The translations under genes and the position numbers were made by a program. The notes beneath the pieces were generated by a model. It saw only the letters and a program-made list of their open reading frames with translations, ran no database searches and had not been told where the DNA came from. Shown here one piece after another: positions 17,754 to 27,141 of a DNA stretch of 64,000 nt; position 1 is the first letter of the stretch; every line of letters starts with the position of its first letter. Source of the DNA: Desulforhabdus amnigena (lineage in GTDB: Bacteria; Desulfobacterota; Syntrophobacteria; Syntrophobacterales; Syntrophobacteraceae); NCBI RefSeq assembly GCF_027925305.1, contig NZ_BSDR01000001.1:833001-897000 (forward strand), given 5' to 3'.

Positions 17754-19136
17754 ATGGACATGATGGAGGATCTACTCGAGAAAACGTGTAAGAATATGAT
17801 CAAAACCATTCTGTTTTGTCTCGAAAACGCCACAAAGGGTACTATTTATAGAATTGGTCCCATGCCCAAACTCCTGGCTGTCCGGGTCACTTCGGGCATC
17901 AGAAAAGAAAGCGGCGATGAAATCCAGTGGGGACTGCCGGCCGTTTCTGATTACAATCCTCCGGGCAAGAGTTGGGAACAATATCGTGACCAGCCGGACC
18001 ACGTGTTGGAAGCCATGGGATGGTGTGTCGAAAAACAGAAAAGCTGGACGGCCGAAAACCCTTTCGAAGACGTTCGCAGCGTGGGGAAGCAGCTTCGAGG
18101 CGAAATCGAAGATTTTTACCATATGGAACCCGTCCTGGTTCCAAAAAGTGATTTGTATGGAGGAGGGCGGGACATTTTGGAATACCCAAGTGACTGGGAA
18201 GGAAATCCTATCTGGCAGGAGACGGAATATGTGGTCTGTGCGGTCATAAAAATTCATTTTAGGCCCTATTCCATACGACGTGATGACCGTTCGACCAAAA
18301 TCATTCGTGAACTTTCACGAAGCCTGGGAACCGAACTGCTTTCCTTGCAACTCCGTGAAAAACTTTTTCGTAATCAGGAAGAGTTCACTCGCCGTCAACT
18401 GAAGAGCAGCGAAATACTTGCTCATGAACTGCGCAATACTTTGACAAAATTCGGTTTCGTCTTTTTTGCCGTCAATGCGGAGATAGGCGTGCTGCGGGAA
18501 GAATGGGAAGCGCAGCTTTATAGGGCTTTTCCAAATCTTGAATCGAAACGATCCATTCTCGAGCGACTTAATGAATTGCTCAACTCACATTTGACCGATG
18601 CTCAAAATGGAGACGAGTCGACTCGACTCTGCCAGACGCTCCTCCATGAACAGGAAGAATTTGCATCTTTGTCGCTCTTGCCTCAACAAGGCGAACAGTG
18701 GCTCGTTCATAAAATCATACCCAAGTGGGAACGTCTGTTTTCCTCTTCCAATGCCTGGTCCGAAAGCAGAAAAGAAGTACTAATGCTTTTTGAACGATTG
18801 AAGCGGGCCCTGCAAATCGGACAAAACCACAGTCTTATGGAAAAACTGGACCAAATTCCCAGAGACCTTGCTGAAAAATGGGCCAAAATCGCTTATGTGT
18901 ACTTTACTGCAGACAAACTGTTTATCCTTGAAGACATTCTTCAAGTGCTCGATCATCCTAAACTTCCTGTTTCCCACAGGCACCAGATCAAGAAAGTGAT
19001 CAAGTCCTTGAAAGCCTTGGTGGAGCTCGTTCCCGAGATCGAGGAGAGAGCGAATCGAATCATTTTATCTTTGAGGTCTGAAAGTCAGTCGGATTCAGAA
19101 CTTTTTCCGGACACCGCCCGAATCTGCAGATTCTAG
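17754..19136 (+). CDS. Histidine-kinase-like protein without an ATPase domain
   Basis: 460 residues. No signal or membrane helix. The first 200 residues are a globular domain I do not recognise (GTIYRIGPMPKLLAVRVTSG, later EYVVCAVIKIHFRP). Near residue 222 is a phosphoacceptor-like H-box, SSEILAHELRNTLTKFGFVF, in the place a HisKA helix would have it. What follows is all helical, and no N, G1, F or G2 boxes of a HATPase domain can be seen. It may be an Hpt-like phosphorelay protein, a dimerisation scaffold, or a degenerate kinase. A GGAG ribosome site precedes the ATG. It is monocistronic. Confidence 0.75.
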   Translation: MDMMEDLLEKTCKNMIKTILFCLENATKGTIYRIGPMPKLLAVRVTSGIRKESGDEIQWGLPAVSDYNPPGKSWEQYRDQPDHVLEAMGWCVEKQKSWTAENPFEDVRSVGKQLRGEIEDFYHMEPVLVPKSDLYGGGRDILEYPSDWEGNPIWQETEYVVCAVIKIHFRPYSIRRDDRSTKIIRELSRSLGTELLSLQLREKLFRNQEEFTRRQLKSSEILAHELRNTLTKFGFVFFAVNAEIGVLREEWEAQLYRAFPNLESKRSILERLNELLNSHLTDAQNGDESTRLCQTLLHEQEEFASLSLLPQQGEQWLVHKIIPKWERLFSSSNAWSESRKEVLMLFERLKRALQIGQNHSLMEKLDQIPRDLAEKWAKIAYVYFTADKLFILEDILQVLDHPKLPVSHRHQIKKVIKSLKALVELVPEIEERANRIILSLRSESQSDSELFPDTARICRF

Positions 19137-19157
19137 TTTTTAAACTAGATTTTCTGC
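19126..19157. terminator. Hairpin overlapping the stop codon of the kinase-like gene
   Basis: TCTAGTTT (19132-19139) and AAACTAGA (19142-19149) form a perfect stem, extended by GCAGA (19126-19130) with TCTGC (19153-19157). It covers the TAG stop. AT-rich and with a short T-run, so it is only a weak terminator candidate. Confidence 0.35.
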
Positions 19158-19313
19158 CTGATTTCCAATAATTGCTTCACCTACTAGGGTGCCCCTTCAT
19201 AGGTGTTCAGATAAGATCGAATCTCCAGTATGAATCGAAACCTGGCGGTTTTGATTTCGTATTCACCATTGCAAAAAAGATCTGACCGCCTCAGGGGAAA
19301 GCGAGCCGAGTTC

Positions 19314-20525
19314 ATGATTTCATTGATCGATATTCAAAACGCATCTCGGATCATTAAGCAAAAGGTGATTCGAACCCCTCTGATTTACTCAGCCAGTTTC
19401 AGTAAAATGTGTGATGCTGAAGTTTATCTGAAATTGGAAAACTTACAGCAGACGGGTTCTTTCAAACTGCGTGGAGCTGCCTGTAAAATTGATTCTCTCG
19501 TTAACCAAAGTGACGGTTGCACCGGAGTTGTAGCGGCCTCCGCCGGTAATCATGCGCAGGGTGTCGCCCTCGCAGCGAAAAGAGCCGGCTTGCCTGCAAC
19601 CATCGTTATGCCCGAGTCGGCCTCCATTTCCAAGCAGGAAGCAACGCGTGCCTATGGCGGAGAAGTGATTCTCCATGGGCAGAGCATTGTGGAATGCATT
19701 GAAAAAGCACAGAAATTGGCTCAAAATGGAAATGTCTTTATTCATCCTTTTGACGATCCGGACATTATATGCGGGCAGGGCACCATCGGCCTTGAAATTT
19801 TGGAAGATTTGCCGGACACGGACGCCATTTTCGTTCCCATCGGCGGGGGAGGACTCATGGCGGGTGTATCGATGGCGGTCAAGAGCGTGCGGCCGGAGGT
19901 CCAACTGATTGGAGTGCAGGCTGCAGCATGTCCTTCAGCTTTTCAGGCTTTGCAAGAAGGGAAGGTGACTTGTGTCGAATCGGTCAAATCCATTGCTGAT
20001 GGCATTTCGGTCAAACAAATTGGCCAACTTCCTTTTGAAATCATTCACAGTCTGGTGAACCAAATCGTTTTGGTAGAAGAAGATCAGATTGCAGCCTCCA
20101 TCCTTCTTCTTCTCGAACGGCGAAAGGTGTTGGCCGAAGGGGCAGGAGCCGTTCCTTTGGCAGCACTTTTGAGCGGTAAATCGGATTTCCCCAAAGGGGG
20201 CAAAATCGTTCTGGTGATCAGCGGAGGGAATGTTGACAGTCCTCTACTCGATAGAATAATCCGGCAGGGGTTGGTATGGAATGGGCGTATCATGCGCTTT
20301 TCTGTTTGTCTGGAAGATGTTCCCGGAGCCTTGATGGAAATATTGAAGATCATCGCTTTCCTGAAAGCGAACGTGCTGCACATTTATCATGAACGCAGTG
20401 GCTGGGATATTCCTATTCATCTGAGTCATGTGGAATTGGAACTTGAAACACGAGGACCACAGCATATTCTTGAGATATCGAAAACACTTGAAGAATCGGG
20501 ATACCGCTTATGTAATTTGTCATGA
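19314..20525 (+). CDS. ilvA: Threonine ammonia-lyase with ACT domain
   Basis: 403 residues from the ATG at 19314, which gives the usual family start (ISLIDIQNASRIIKQKVIRTPL). An earlier ATG at 19230 adds 28 unlike residues. The enzyme is PLP-dependent and converts threonine to 2-oxobutanoate and ammonia. The PLP lysine is K51 in TGSFKLRGA; the Gly-rich phosphate cradle is VPIGGGGLMAG. Residues 327-403 form one ACT domain (RFSVCLEDVPGALMEILKII) for allosteric control. This short form with one ACT domain is the type found in clostridia and many anaerobes, used either in isoleucine synthesis or in threonine breakdown. Confidence 0.92.
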   Translation: MISLIDIQNASRIIKQKVIRTPLIYSASFSKMCDAEVYLKLENLQQTGSFKLRGAACKIDSLVNQSDGCTGVVAASAGNHAQGVALAAKRAGLPATIVMPESASISKQEATRAYGGEVILHGQSIVECIEKAQKLAQNGNVFIHPFDDPDIICGQGTIGLEILEDLPDTDAIFVPIGGGGLMAGVSMAVKSVRPEVQLIGVQAAACPSAFQALQEGKVTCVESVKSIADGISVKQIGQLPFEIIHSLVNQIVLVEEDQIAASILLLLERRKVLAEGAGAVPLAALLSGKSDFPKGGKIVLVISGGNVDSPLLDRIIRQGLVWNGRIMRFSVCLEDVPGALMEILKIIAFLKANVLHIYHERSGWDIPIHLSHVELELETRGPQHILEISKTLEESGYRLCNLS

Positions 20526-20688
20526 TGCAAAAAGACATCTTTTTTAGATAATCAATGCAAACAAACGAAATCCACGGGGGCTGAACGATAAATCTTTGGG
20601 ATGACGCAATTTGATTCGTTATAAAAAATAGTCTGGACTCTATGGCTAAAAAACAGCGGATACGCAAAGATAAAGCGGAGGTATCGAA

Positions 20689-21108
20689 ATGTTCAAACAC
20701 ATTCTTGTCCCGACCGATCTCACAGAGAGGAGCCTGAACGCTCTTGCCATAGCCGTCAAACTTGCCCTCAGAGAAGAATCTCGAATTACTCTCCTCCATG
20801 TGATAGAAACCATTCAAGATACTGAACTGGACGATTTCAGTGATTTTTATGAAAAGTTGGGACGACGTGCCAGCAGGAAAATGGAACAAATGATTAGGCA
20901 GTACCGTGAGGGGCAGCTCACGATTCAGACAGAAATCACCTATGGAAAGAGGGTGAAAGAGATCATTCATTTCGCAACGAACCAGGAGATCGACCTGATC
21001 ATCCTGAGCTCTCACAAGATTGAAGCGGACAATGCCGTGCAGGGATGGGGAACCATCAGCTACAAAGTGAGCATTTTATCTCACTGTCCCGTCATGCTTG
21101 TAAAATAG
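20689..21108 (+). CDS. Universal stress protein (UspA family), second copy
   Basis: 139 residues. FKHILVPTDLTERSLNALAIAVKLAL begins the Usp fold, and IDLIILSSHKIEADNAVQGWGTISYKVSILSHCPVMLV ends it. The usual G2xG9xGS nucleotide motif is replaced by SHKIEADNAVQGWGTIS, so ATP binding is doubtful. A GGAGG ribosome site precedes the ATG. Different from the copy at 10126, with low similarity. Confidence 0.9.
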   Translation: MFKHILVPTDLTERSLNALAIAVKLALREESRITLLHVIETIQDTELDDFSDFYEKLGRRASRKMEQMIRQYREGQLTIQTEITYGKRVKEIIHFATNQEIDLIILSSHKIEADNAVQGWGTISYKVSILSHCPVMLVK

Positions 21109-21329
21109 ATGATCGATTGCAATCCTGTTGGTTTGATTCCACAGCTTTTGTGCCTGAAAGCAAAAAACATGCCCGTAGACGGGGATTCGATCTAGATGTT
21201 TCTTAACATTTAGTTTCTGATCGTTGTTCTTTCAAAAGGGGGAATTCAGATTCTATGGGGATCTTCAGCCCCCCTTGGCGGGGGAAACGGACGTGAATGT
21301 TGGAGTCATCTCAAAAAGGTTAACTTCAC

Positions 21330-22013
21330 ATGATTCCATTGAAAGATATAAACCCATCAAAAGGCGTACCCGTTATAAACTATTTTATTATTGTCCTTTG
21401 CACTTTTGCTTTTCTCTATGAACTACAACTGGGGGGACACCTTGAGGATTTTCTCTTTACCTATGGTCTGATACCCGCCCGTTATACCAAGCCTGAAATT
21501 GCAATTCATTTTACTCTTATGGAGCAGATCTTGCCCTTTTTTACCTCCATGTTTCTCCATGGGGGCTGGCTGCATCTAATTGGAAATATGTGGATTTTAC
21601 ATATTTTTGGTGACAATGTGGAAGGAGAGATCGGGCATCTTTCCTACCTTTTATTTTATGTCATTTCCGGTCTTATCGCCGCAAGTATCCAGGTGTTCTT
21701 TAATCCCAGTTCCAGCATACCCACTATTGGAGCGAGCGGAGCAATAGCCGGGATTATGGGAGCTTATTTCATCCTTTACCCACGCGCCAGGATATTGACT
21801 TTCATTCCGATTTTTTTCATTCCTTATCTCATTGTGTTGCCCGCTTATGTCTTTCTCGGTTTCTGGTTTATTCTTCAATTTTTCAGCGGTACATTCTCTT
21901 TGCTGGGAAGGGGCCATCATGTGGCTGGAATTGCTTGGTGGGCCCATGTAGGTGGATTCATAGGAGGCATCTTTCTTTTGAACTTGTTTGGGAAAAAAGC
22001 ATTTCGTCGCTGA
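21330..22013 (+). CDS. Rhomboid family intramembrane serine protease
   Basis: 227 residues with six to seven helices. The catalytic Ser is in IGASGAIAG and the His in WWAHVGGFIGG, the GxSG and H pair of rhomboids. The L1-type stretch (HGGWLHLIGNMWILHIFGDNVE) with HxxxN is also intact. It cleaves membrane proteins within the bilayer. The gene is followed after 14 bases by a 49-residue single-helix protein that may be a partner or substrate. Confidence 0.93.
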   Translation: MIPLKDINPSKGVPVINYFIIVLCTFAFLYELQLGGHLEDFLFTYGLIPARYTKPEIAIHFTLMEQILPFFTSMFLHGGWLHLIGNMWILHIFGDNVEGEIGHLSYLLFYVISGLIAASIQVFFNPSSSIPTIGASGAIAGIMGAYFILYPRARILTFIPIFFIPYLIVLPAYVFLGFWFILQFFSGTFSLLGRGHHVAGIAWWAHVGGFIGGIFLLNLFGKKAFRR

Positions 22014-22027
22014 AATGGAGAAACATT

Positions 22028-22177
22028 ATGAGATCCATAATGGGATGGGTAGCATGGTTCATTACTGTCTTGTTATTGGCTTTGCTACTTTTCCATCTCC
22101 AACAGAGGGGCATTGATGAACCGTTCCAGACCGAAACCTTGCAGGAACTCAGAAACTCTGGAACTGGAGGCGATTGA
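22028..22177 (+). CDS. Small single-pass membrane protein after rhomboid gene
   Basis: 49 residues: MRSIMGWVAWFITVLLLALLLFHLQQRGIDEPFQ begins with a hydrophobic helix (about residues 5-22), then a short polar tail. The ATG at 22028 has GGAG seven bases upstream, and the gene starts 14 bases after the rhomboid stop, so translation in one transcript is likely. No family is recognised. It could be a rhomboid partner or simply a small membrane protein. Confidence 0.55.
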   Translation: MRSIMGWVAWFITVLLLALLLFHLQQRGIDEPFQTETLQELRNSGTGGD

Positions 22178-22191
22178 TCTCCATACACATT

Positions 22192-22255
22192 AACCACAAA
22201 AGCACAGAGAAAGACTTTCAAATGAAATCTCTGTGTTCTCCGCATCTTCGTGGTT
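22192..22255. repeat. REP-like nested inverted repeat between convergent genes
   Basis: Outer arms AACCAC (22192-22197) and GTGGTT (22250-22255), inner arms CACAGAGA (22203-22210) and TCTCTGTG (22228-22235). Together they form a 64-bp two-step hairpin in the gap between the rhomboid unit and the acyl-CoA synthetase. The sequence resembles the widespread AACCAC...CACAGAG intergenic repeats of environmental bacteria. Confidence 0.55.
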
Positions 22256-22324
22256 CAGATGAAATCTGACAATGCCACGTTAACTTGACGTCCATAAAGG
22301 ATGCCGCTTTCCTGCCGTACTGTG

Positions 22325-23971
22325 CTAGGCATCCGGAAACAGCAATGCGGACTGCTCTCTCAATTTGAACTTTTGAATCTTGCCGCTGGCCGTCATGGGG
22401 TAGCTGTTCACAAACAGAACATACTTGGGAATCTTGTACCTGGCAATTTTCCCACGGCAGAAATCCTTCACATCTTCGGGTGTATAGTTATACCCCTCCT
22501 TCAGGATAATGAAGGCGCCAACTTCCTCACCATACCTGGAGCTCGGCACCCCCGCGACCTGAACATCTCGAATACCTTCCATGCGGTAGAGGAATTCTTC
22601 TATCTCTCTTGGATAGATGTTTTCTCCTCCACGTATGATCATGTCTTTATGCCTCCCGGTAATGGAAAGGTAACCCTCTTCATCTATCACTCCAAGGTCG
22701 CCCGAATGCAACCAACCGTCACTGTCAATGGTTTTATTTGTGGCATCGGGCATATTGTAATAGCCCTTCATAACGTTGTAGCCTCGGCAAACGACCTCAC
22801 CCTGAACGCCTGGCGGGACGGGGAGACCCGTTTCGGGATCGATGACCGCCACTTCGATGCCGGGCATGGCTCGTCCGACGGACTTTACCCGTTTCTCGAT
22901 ATCGTCGTCTACCCGTGTTTGAGTCATCACCGGCGAAGCTTCGGTGAGACCATAGCAGATGGTAACATCTTTCATGTACATTTTCTCTATGACCTGTTCC
23001 ATGGTACGGATGGGGCAGGGCGAACCGGCCATGATTCCAGTTCTGAGGGAACTGAAGTCGAACTTGCCGAACATTTTGTGGCCCAATATGGCGATGAACA
23101 TGGTGGGGACGCCATAAAGCGCTGTACAGCGTTCTTCCTCGACGGCGGCCATCACCTGGACGGGGTCGAAATTTTCAAGAATCACCAGGGTACTGCCGTG
23201 ATTCACGGCGGCCATCACCCCCAGGACACATCCGAAACAATGGAAGAGAGGAACCGGGAGGCAGAGACGGTCTTCAGGGCCCAACAACTGGTTTTTTCCA
23301 ATCCAGTAACCGTTGTTTCCAATATTGTAGTGGGTGAGCATGACCCCTTTGGGGAAGCCTGTCGTGCCGGAGGTATACTGCATGTTCACCACGTCATGGG
23401 GATCGAGGCTCTCTTGTCGCTCTTTGTATTCCTGTTCGCTGGTAAGGTGGCTCAAAGCCATGATCTCTGTAATGGAATACATCCCCCTGTGCTTTTCATG
23501 TCCCAAGAAAAGAGCTCTTTTGAGGTGAGGGAACTCCCGGCTTTTCAAGAAACCTCGCTGTTGAGTCTTGAGTTCCGGAACGAGTTCATAGAGGGTTTGG
23601 AGGTAGTCCGTGTCTCTGAATCCGTCGATGATGAAAATGTTTTCGGCTTCGGATTGCTTGAGCAGGTAGGCCAGTTCGCTGCTTTTATAGTAGGTGTTGA
23701 CCGTTAAAAGGATCGCTCCGATTTTGGCGGTGGCAAATTGAAGGGCAACCCAGTAAGGGACGTTGGTCGCCCAGATAGCGACTTTTTCACCCTTCTGGAT
23801 TCCCAGGGCCATCATGCCCATGGCAAGCCGGTCCACTAGTTCTCCAAATTCACGGTAAGTGAGACGAAAATCGCGATCTACATAAATTAGAGCTTCAGTA
23901 TCAGGATATTTCTCGATGGTTCGATCAAGGATTTGTCCTATTGTCAGCGACTGCAATACAGCTTTTTCCAT
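22325..23971 (-). CDS. AMP-forming acyl-CoA synthetase
   Basis: 548 residues of the ANL superfamily. It activates a carboxylic acid to acyl-AMP and then to acyl-CoA. Motifs: [18 protein letters not shown] (A3, P-loop), [10 protein letters not shown] (A5), [13 protein letters not shown] (A7), [21 protein letters not shown] (A8) and the acyl-AMP lysine in [14 protein letters not shown] (A10). The chain-length preference is not readable; overall form is that of medium/long-chain enzymes. The start lies 18 bases after the XRE-cupin regulator, so they form an operon. Such pairs are common in anaerobic fatty-acid and propionate users. Confidence 0.93.
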   Translation of the reverse strand: MEKAVLQSLTIGQILDRTIEKYPDTEALIYVDRDFRLTYREFGELVDRLAMGMMALGIQKGEKVAIWATNVPYWVALQFATAKIGAILLTVNTYYKSSELAYLLKQSEAENIFIIDGFRDTDYLQTLYELVPELKTQQRGFLKSREFPHLKRALFLGHEKHRGMYSITEIMALSHLTSEQEYKERQESLDPHDVVNMQYTSGTTGFPKGVMLTHYNIGNNGYWIGKNQLLGPEDRLCLPVPLFHCFGCVLGVMAAVNHGSTLVILENFDPVQVMAAVEEERCTALYGVPTMFIAILGHKMFGKFDFSSLRTGIMAGSPCPIRTMEQVIEKMYMKDVTICYGLTEASPVMTQTRVDDDIEKRVKSVGRAMPGIEVAVIDPETGLPVPPGVQGEVVCRGYNVMKGYYNMPDATNKTIDSDGWLHSGDLGVIDEEGYLSITGRHKDMIIRGGENIYPREIEEFLYRMEGIRDVQVAGVPSSRYGEEVGAFIILKEGYNYTPEDVKDFCRGKIARYKIPKYVLFVNSYPMTASGKIQKFKLREQSALLFPDA

Positions 23972-23989
23972 ATTCGCCTCAAAGATTCT

Positions 23990-24559
23990 TTAGTCTGGAA
24001 TGTACAAGACAGCGTAAACTTCGGCCTTTTCATTCCTTGCACTGCTTACATAATGGGGGACAACAGAATTGTAGTAGATGCTGTCGCCTTTTTTGAGCCT
24101 ATGCACTTCATGACCATAGATCACTTCCACTTCACCCGAAACTACGACAATGAACTCCTCTCCTTCGTGGGAGGAGAGCTTTTTGTCTTCGGCCGACTCG
24201 GGGAGGATCTCAATGAAGAAAGGTTCCATGCGCCGATCTGCTTTGCCGCGCCCAAGGGAGTGGAATCGAAGGCTTACGGGTTTGTCTTTTCCCTTTAACA
24301 TGCTCAATTCCTCTTGCTGCTCTTCGAGACGCACGATGAGAGGATCCCTGCTGATCTGGTCGTCAAGAAAGGTGCCAAGGCGTGTGCCAAGGGCGTGTGC
24401 AATTTTTAATAAAGGCCCCAAGGAGGGGTAGACGTCGTCTTCTTCCATTGCTTGGATGAATGTCTCTTCGAGGCCGGTCCGTTCTGCGAGTTCTTCACGA
24501 CTCATGTTCTCCTTTTCCCTGAAGGCCCGTATGCGTGAGCCAACTTTTGCAGCATTCAA
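23990..24559 (-). CDS. XRE family regulator with C-terminal cupin domain
   Basis: 189 residues starting from TTG, supported by GAGGAGG seven bases upstream. The N-terminal helix-turn-helix is SRIRAFREKENMSREELAERTGLEETFIQAMEEDDVYPSLGPLLKIAHALG (residues 8-58). The C-terminal cupin (about 110-185) contains SSHEGEEFIVVVSGEVEVIYGHEVHRLKKGDSIYYNSVVPHYV, with the metal/ligand residues HxxxE and a late His. It probably senses a small molecule and controls the acyl-CoA synthetase gene that follows. A palindrome upstream (24597-24610) could be its operator. Confidence 0.92.
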   Translation of the reverse strand: MNAAKVGSRIRAFREKENMSREELAERTGLEETFIQAMEEDDVYPSLGPLLKIAHALGTRLGTFLDDQISRDPLIVRLEEQQEELSMLKGKDKPVSLRFHSLGRGKADRRMEPFFIEILPESAEDKKLSSHEGEEFIVVVSGEVEVIYGHEVHRLKKGDSIYYNSVVPHYVSSARNEKAEVYAVLYIPD

Positions 24560-24596
24560 AGTGTTACCTCCTCAGAAAAGCGAAATATTAGATCGA

Positions 24597-24610
24597 AAAA
24601 AGATCTTTTT
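24597..24610. promoter_or_regulatory. 14-bp palindrome, possible autoregulatory operator
   Basis: AAAAAGATCTTTTT is perfectly symmetric and sits 38 bases upstream of the XRE-cupin start. Binding is inferred only from position and symmetry. Confidence 0.3.
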
Positions 24611-24730
24611 ATATATGGATTCCAGGAATTGAAAAGGGGAAAATGGTAGTTCATTTCAACGAATCGGTATTATTCCGCTTTGCTTTGTGTGCTGAAATGG
24701 ACATGCTGAGATGCGCCGTCCTTTCGAAAA

Positions 24731-26110
24731 CTAACGGATAGGTTCAAATCGTGCCGTGAAATGACGCAGCAGTTCAGGGGCATAGGTCATGCGATACCCA
24801 CGCATGGAGTCGCGATTCTCCGCAATGAGCTTGAAAGTATTGACGACATGGTCCAAATGACTTTGAGTGTAAACGCGCCGTGGAATGGCCAATCGAACCA
24901 TTTCGAGTTTTGGATGGATCATGGCACCGGTTTCAGGGTCGCTGTGGGCGAACATGACAGATCCGATTTCCACGCCACGGATTCCCCCCTCGATGTAAAG
25001 TTCAACCACGAGGCTCTGTCCTGGAAATTCAGAAGGGGGGATATGGGGCAGGAAGGCACCTGCATCGATGTAGACTGCATGACCTCCAGGGGGGTCCATA
25101 ATGGGAATCCCCAATTCTTTAAGCCTGCCGGCGAGGTATGCCGTCTGTTTCACGCGATAGGCGAGGTAGGTTTCGTCAATCCCTTCCTGCAATCCAACGG
25201 CAATGGCCTCCAAATCGCGTCCAGCCAGTCCTCCGTAAGTTGGAAACCCCTCGCGCAGGATCAGTTCGTTGCATGCACGCCGATAAAGTTCTTCATCGTT
25301 CATGGCAAGGAACCCGCCGATATTCACTATAGCATCCTTTTTGGCGCTCATTGTGGCGCCATCTGCCAGAGAAAACATTTCCCGGGCGATGTCGAGGATA
25401 CTTCTGTCTTGATAGCCGGGTTCCCTTTGTTGGATAAAGTAGGAATTCTCGGCATAGCGGCAGGCATCGATAAAGAACGGGATCCCGTGACTCCTATAGA
25501 TTTCTGCGACTCCGTGAAGATTTTCCATGGATACGGGCTGTCCGCCTCCGGCATTGTTCGTAACGGTGATCATGCCAAGTGGAATGTTTTCAGGGCCTGT
25601 ATGGTCGATAAAGCTTTTCAACTTGCACAGGTCCATGTTGCCCTTAAAAGGATGCATGCTCGAAGGGATGAATGCCTCGTCGATGACAAGATTGGTAGGA
25701 CGACCGCCACGGGCGCGAATGTTCGCGTCCGTCGTATCGAAGTGCATGTTGGAGGGGACGAAGAGTCCGGGTTTTACCAACAGTGCACTTAAAATGTTTT
25801 CGGCGGCGCGCCCTTGATGGGTGGGCACGAAATGTTGGAAACCGAAAATGGAATGTATGGTCTCGGACAAACGAAAGTAAGAAGCCGCCCCCGCGTAAGA
25901 TTCATCCCCCTGCATCATGGCTCCCCACTGAATGTGACTCATGGCCCCTGTTCCCGAATCCGTGAGCAGGTCCACAAGAACATCTCGGGCTTTGAGGGCA
26001 AACACGTTGTATCCTGCTTCCCTCAAGAGCGATTCTCTGGTTTGACGGTCTATCAGGTGGATGGGTTCGACCATCTTGATGCGGAACGGTTCGAAAGGAT
26101 AATGGACCAT
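24731..26110 (-). CDS. tnaA: Tryptophanase-type beta-eliminating lyase
   Basis: 459 residues from the ATG at 26110, which has AAGGAG eight bases upstream and gives the family start (HYPFEPFRIKMVEPI). The family has two enzymes: tryptophanase (indole, pyruvate, ammonia) and tyrosine phenol-lyase. The PLP lysine is in MSAKKDA (K257/K258). At the two positions that set substrate choice, it has D125 (FDTTD), where tyrosine phenol-lyase has Thr, and I382 (VEIGS), where that enzyme has Arg. Both agree with tryptophanase. The rest of the sequence is intermediate between the two. No tnaC leader or tnaB permease is adjacent. Confidence 0.85.
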   Translation of the reverse strand: MVHYPFEPFRIKMVEPIHLIDRQTRESLLREAGYNVFALKARDVLVDLLTDSGTGAMSHIQWGAMMQGDESYAGAASYFRLSETIHSIFGFQHFVPTHQGRAAENILSALLVKPGLFVPSNMHFDTTDANIRARGGRPTNLVIDEAFIPSSMHPFKGNMDLCKLKSFIDHTGPENIPLGMITVTNNAGGGQPVSMENLHGVAEIYRSHGIPFFIDACRYAENSYFIQQREPGYQDRSILDIAREMFSLADGATMSAKKDAIVNIGGFLAMNDEELYRRACNELILREGFPTYGGLAGRDLEAIAVGLQEGIDETYLAYRVKQTAYLAGRLKELGIPIMDPPGGHAVYIDAGAFLPHIPPSEFPGQSLVVELYIEGGIRGVEIGSVMFAHSDPETGAMIHPKLEMVRLAIPRRVYTQSHLDHVVNTFKLIAENRDSMRGYRMTYAPELLRHFTARFEPIR

Positions 26111-26572
26111 TGAGTTTTCTCCTTGAACTTCCCAAGTTATTGCCATCTGAAAACAAACGGCCGAAGACCGGGTTATGACGGATGACGGTTTCGATCTGAG
26201 GATATCCAGCGGTTTCTGCCGCATTTCATATCATATTCATACAGATAAATATTAATCATTCTTCATCGACTTATCTCGAGAACCGATGGCGAGCCCATCT
26301 TGTCGTCACGAAAATGTTTTCCATATATCGGACATCTCTGCTAAAAGAAAAGTTCAGTATTTGCGGGAAGGTGTCCCGTGCCTCGTTGATAAACGGTTGC
26401 GTCACCTACGACAAATGATGCGAAGGATCTACTCTGTGTTGGTCGTACTCCAAAAGGAGTTCAAATCAAAAACACATTTGAGTCATTGCATGTTTTGAAA
26501 TGATTTTGCATTGTCGAGAGCCCCTGATATCTCGACGATCCTTTCAGGATAAACTTAGAGGATGAATATGTA
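26111..26572. other. Divergent intergenic region, no gene seen
   Basis: Between tnaA (-) and the thioesterase (+). Short frames are not protein-like. An ATG-AAT-ATG-TAA minicistron at 26562 precedes the thioesterase start but is probably accidental. No tna-type leader peptide with a Trp codon is seen on the tnaA side. Confidence 0.35.
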
Positions 26573-27079
26573 ATGGAGAGTGAATTGAAAAAAATAGATA
26601 TTCCCAAGCCGCAAGGGTATTATTGTTTCGCCTGTGGCACGGATAATCCCATGGGACTGAATATGTCTTTCTATTGTTTGGGGAATACCGTTCGATCCGA
26701 TCTTTCTTTAACAGGGCACCATGTGGGTTGGGAAAACATTGCACATGGAGGGATCATTTCCACGATCCTGGACGAAATCATGGGCTGGACGGTCATTGCA
26801 TTTCAGAGGGTTTTTTTCGTCACACGCAGCATTGAGGTGCGATACCTGAGGCCCGTTTCAGTGAATACTCCCCTGACCGCCATAGGAGAAATAGAATCTT
26901 TGAACCTGCCCCGCGGGTGTTCCGTGCAGGGAACTCTTCTGGACGCCGAAGGGACAAAGCTTGCTACAGCGAAGGCAGACATGGCTTTTATACCGGAAAA
27001 GCGCCTCAACATTCTCCCTGAAGCTTACAAGAATGACATGATCAGACTCTTTGGGGAGATTGAGCAGTTGCTTGCATGA
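26573..27079 (+). CDS. Hotdog-fold thioesterase (PaaI/4HBT type)
   Basis: 168 residues. The middle HGGIISTILDEIMGWTVIAF carries the family's active-site helix with an acidic residue (DE), and the CFACGTDNPMGLNMSF start is typical of the PaaI-like subgroup whose Cys pair lies before the fold. It probably hydrolyses an acyl-CoA. GDPD follows 62 bases later on the same strand. Confidence 0.88.
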   Translation: MESELKKIDIPKPQGYYCFACGTDNPMGLNMSFYCLGNTVRSDLSLTGHHVGWENIAHGGIISTILDEIMGWTVIAFQRVFFVTRSIEVRYLRPVSVNTPLTAIGEIESLNLPRGCSVQGTLLDAEGTKLATAKADMAFIPEKRLNILPEAYKNDMIRLFGEIEQLLA

Positions 27080-27141
27080 TGGATGTATTTCCTCTTTGGC
27101 TCCTTTTTTTGATGCTTTTTGTGAGCCTTCGGAGATGATGC

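Noticed and set aside
20654-20673. GG-N10-GC site before the second Usp gene
   Set aside because: Spacing fits sigma-54, but there is no TT before GC and the -24 part is TATGGCTA; too weak.
22301-23707. 468-codon open frame on the + strand
   Set aside because: It is antisense to the well-supported acyl-CoA synthetase and has no family likeness.
26562-26573. Mini-frame ATG-AAT-ATG-TAA before the thioesterase gene
   Set aside because: Three codons with no sign of a regulatory role.
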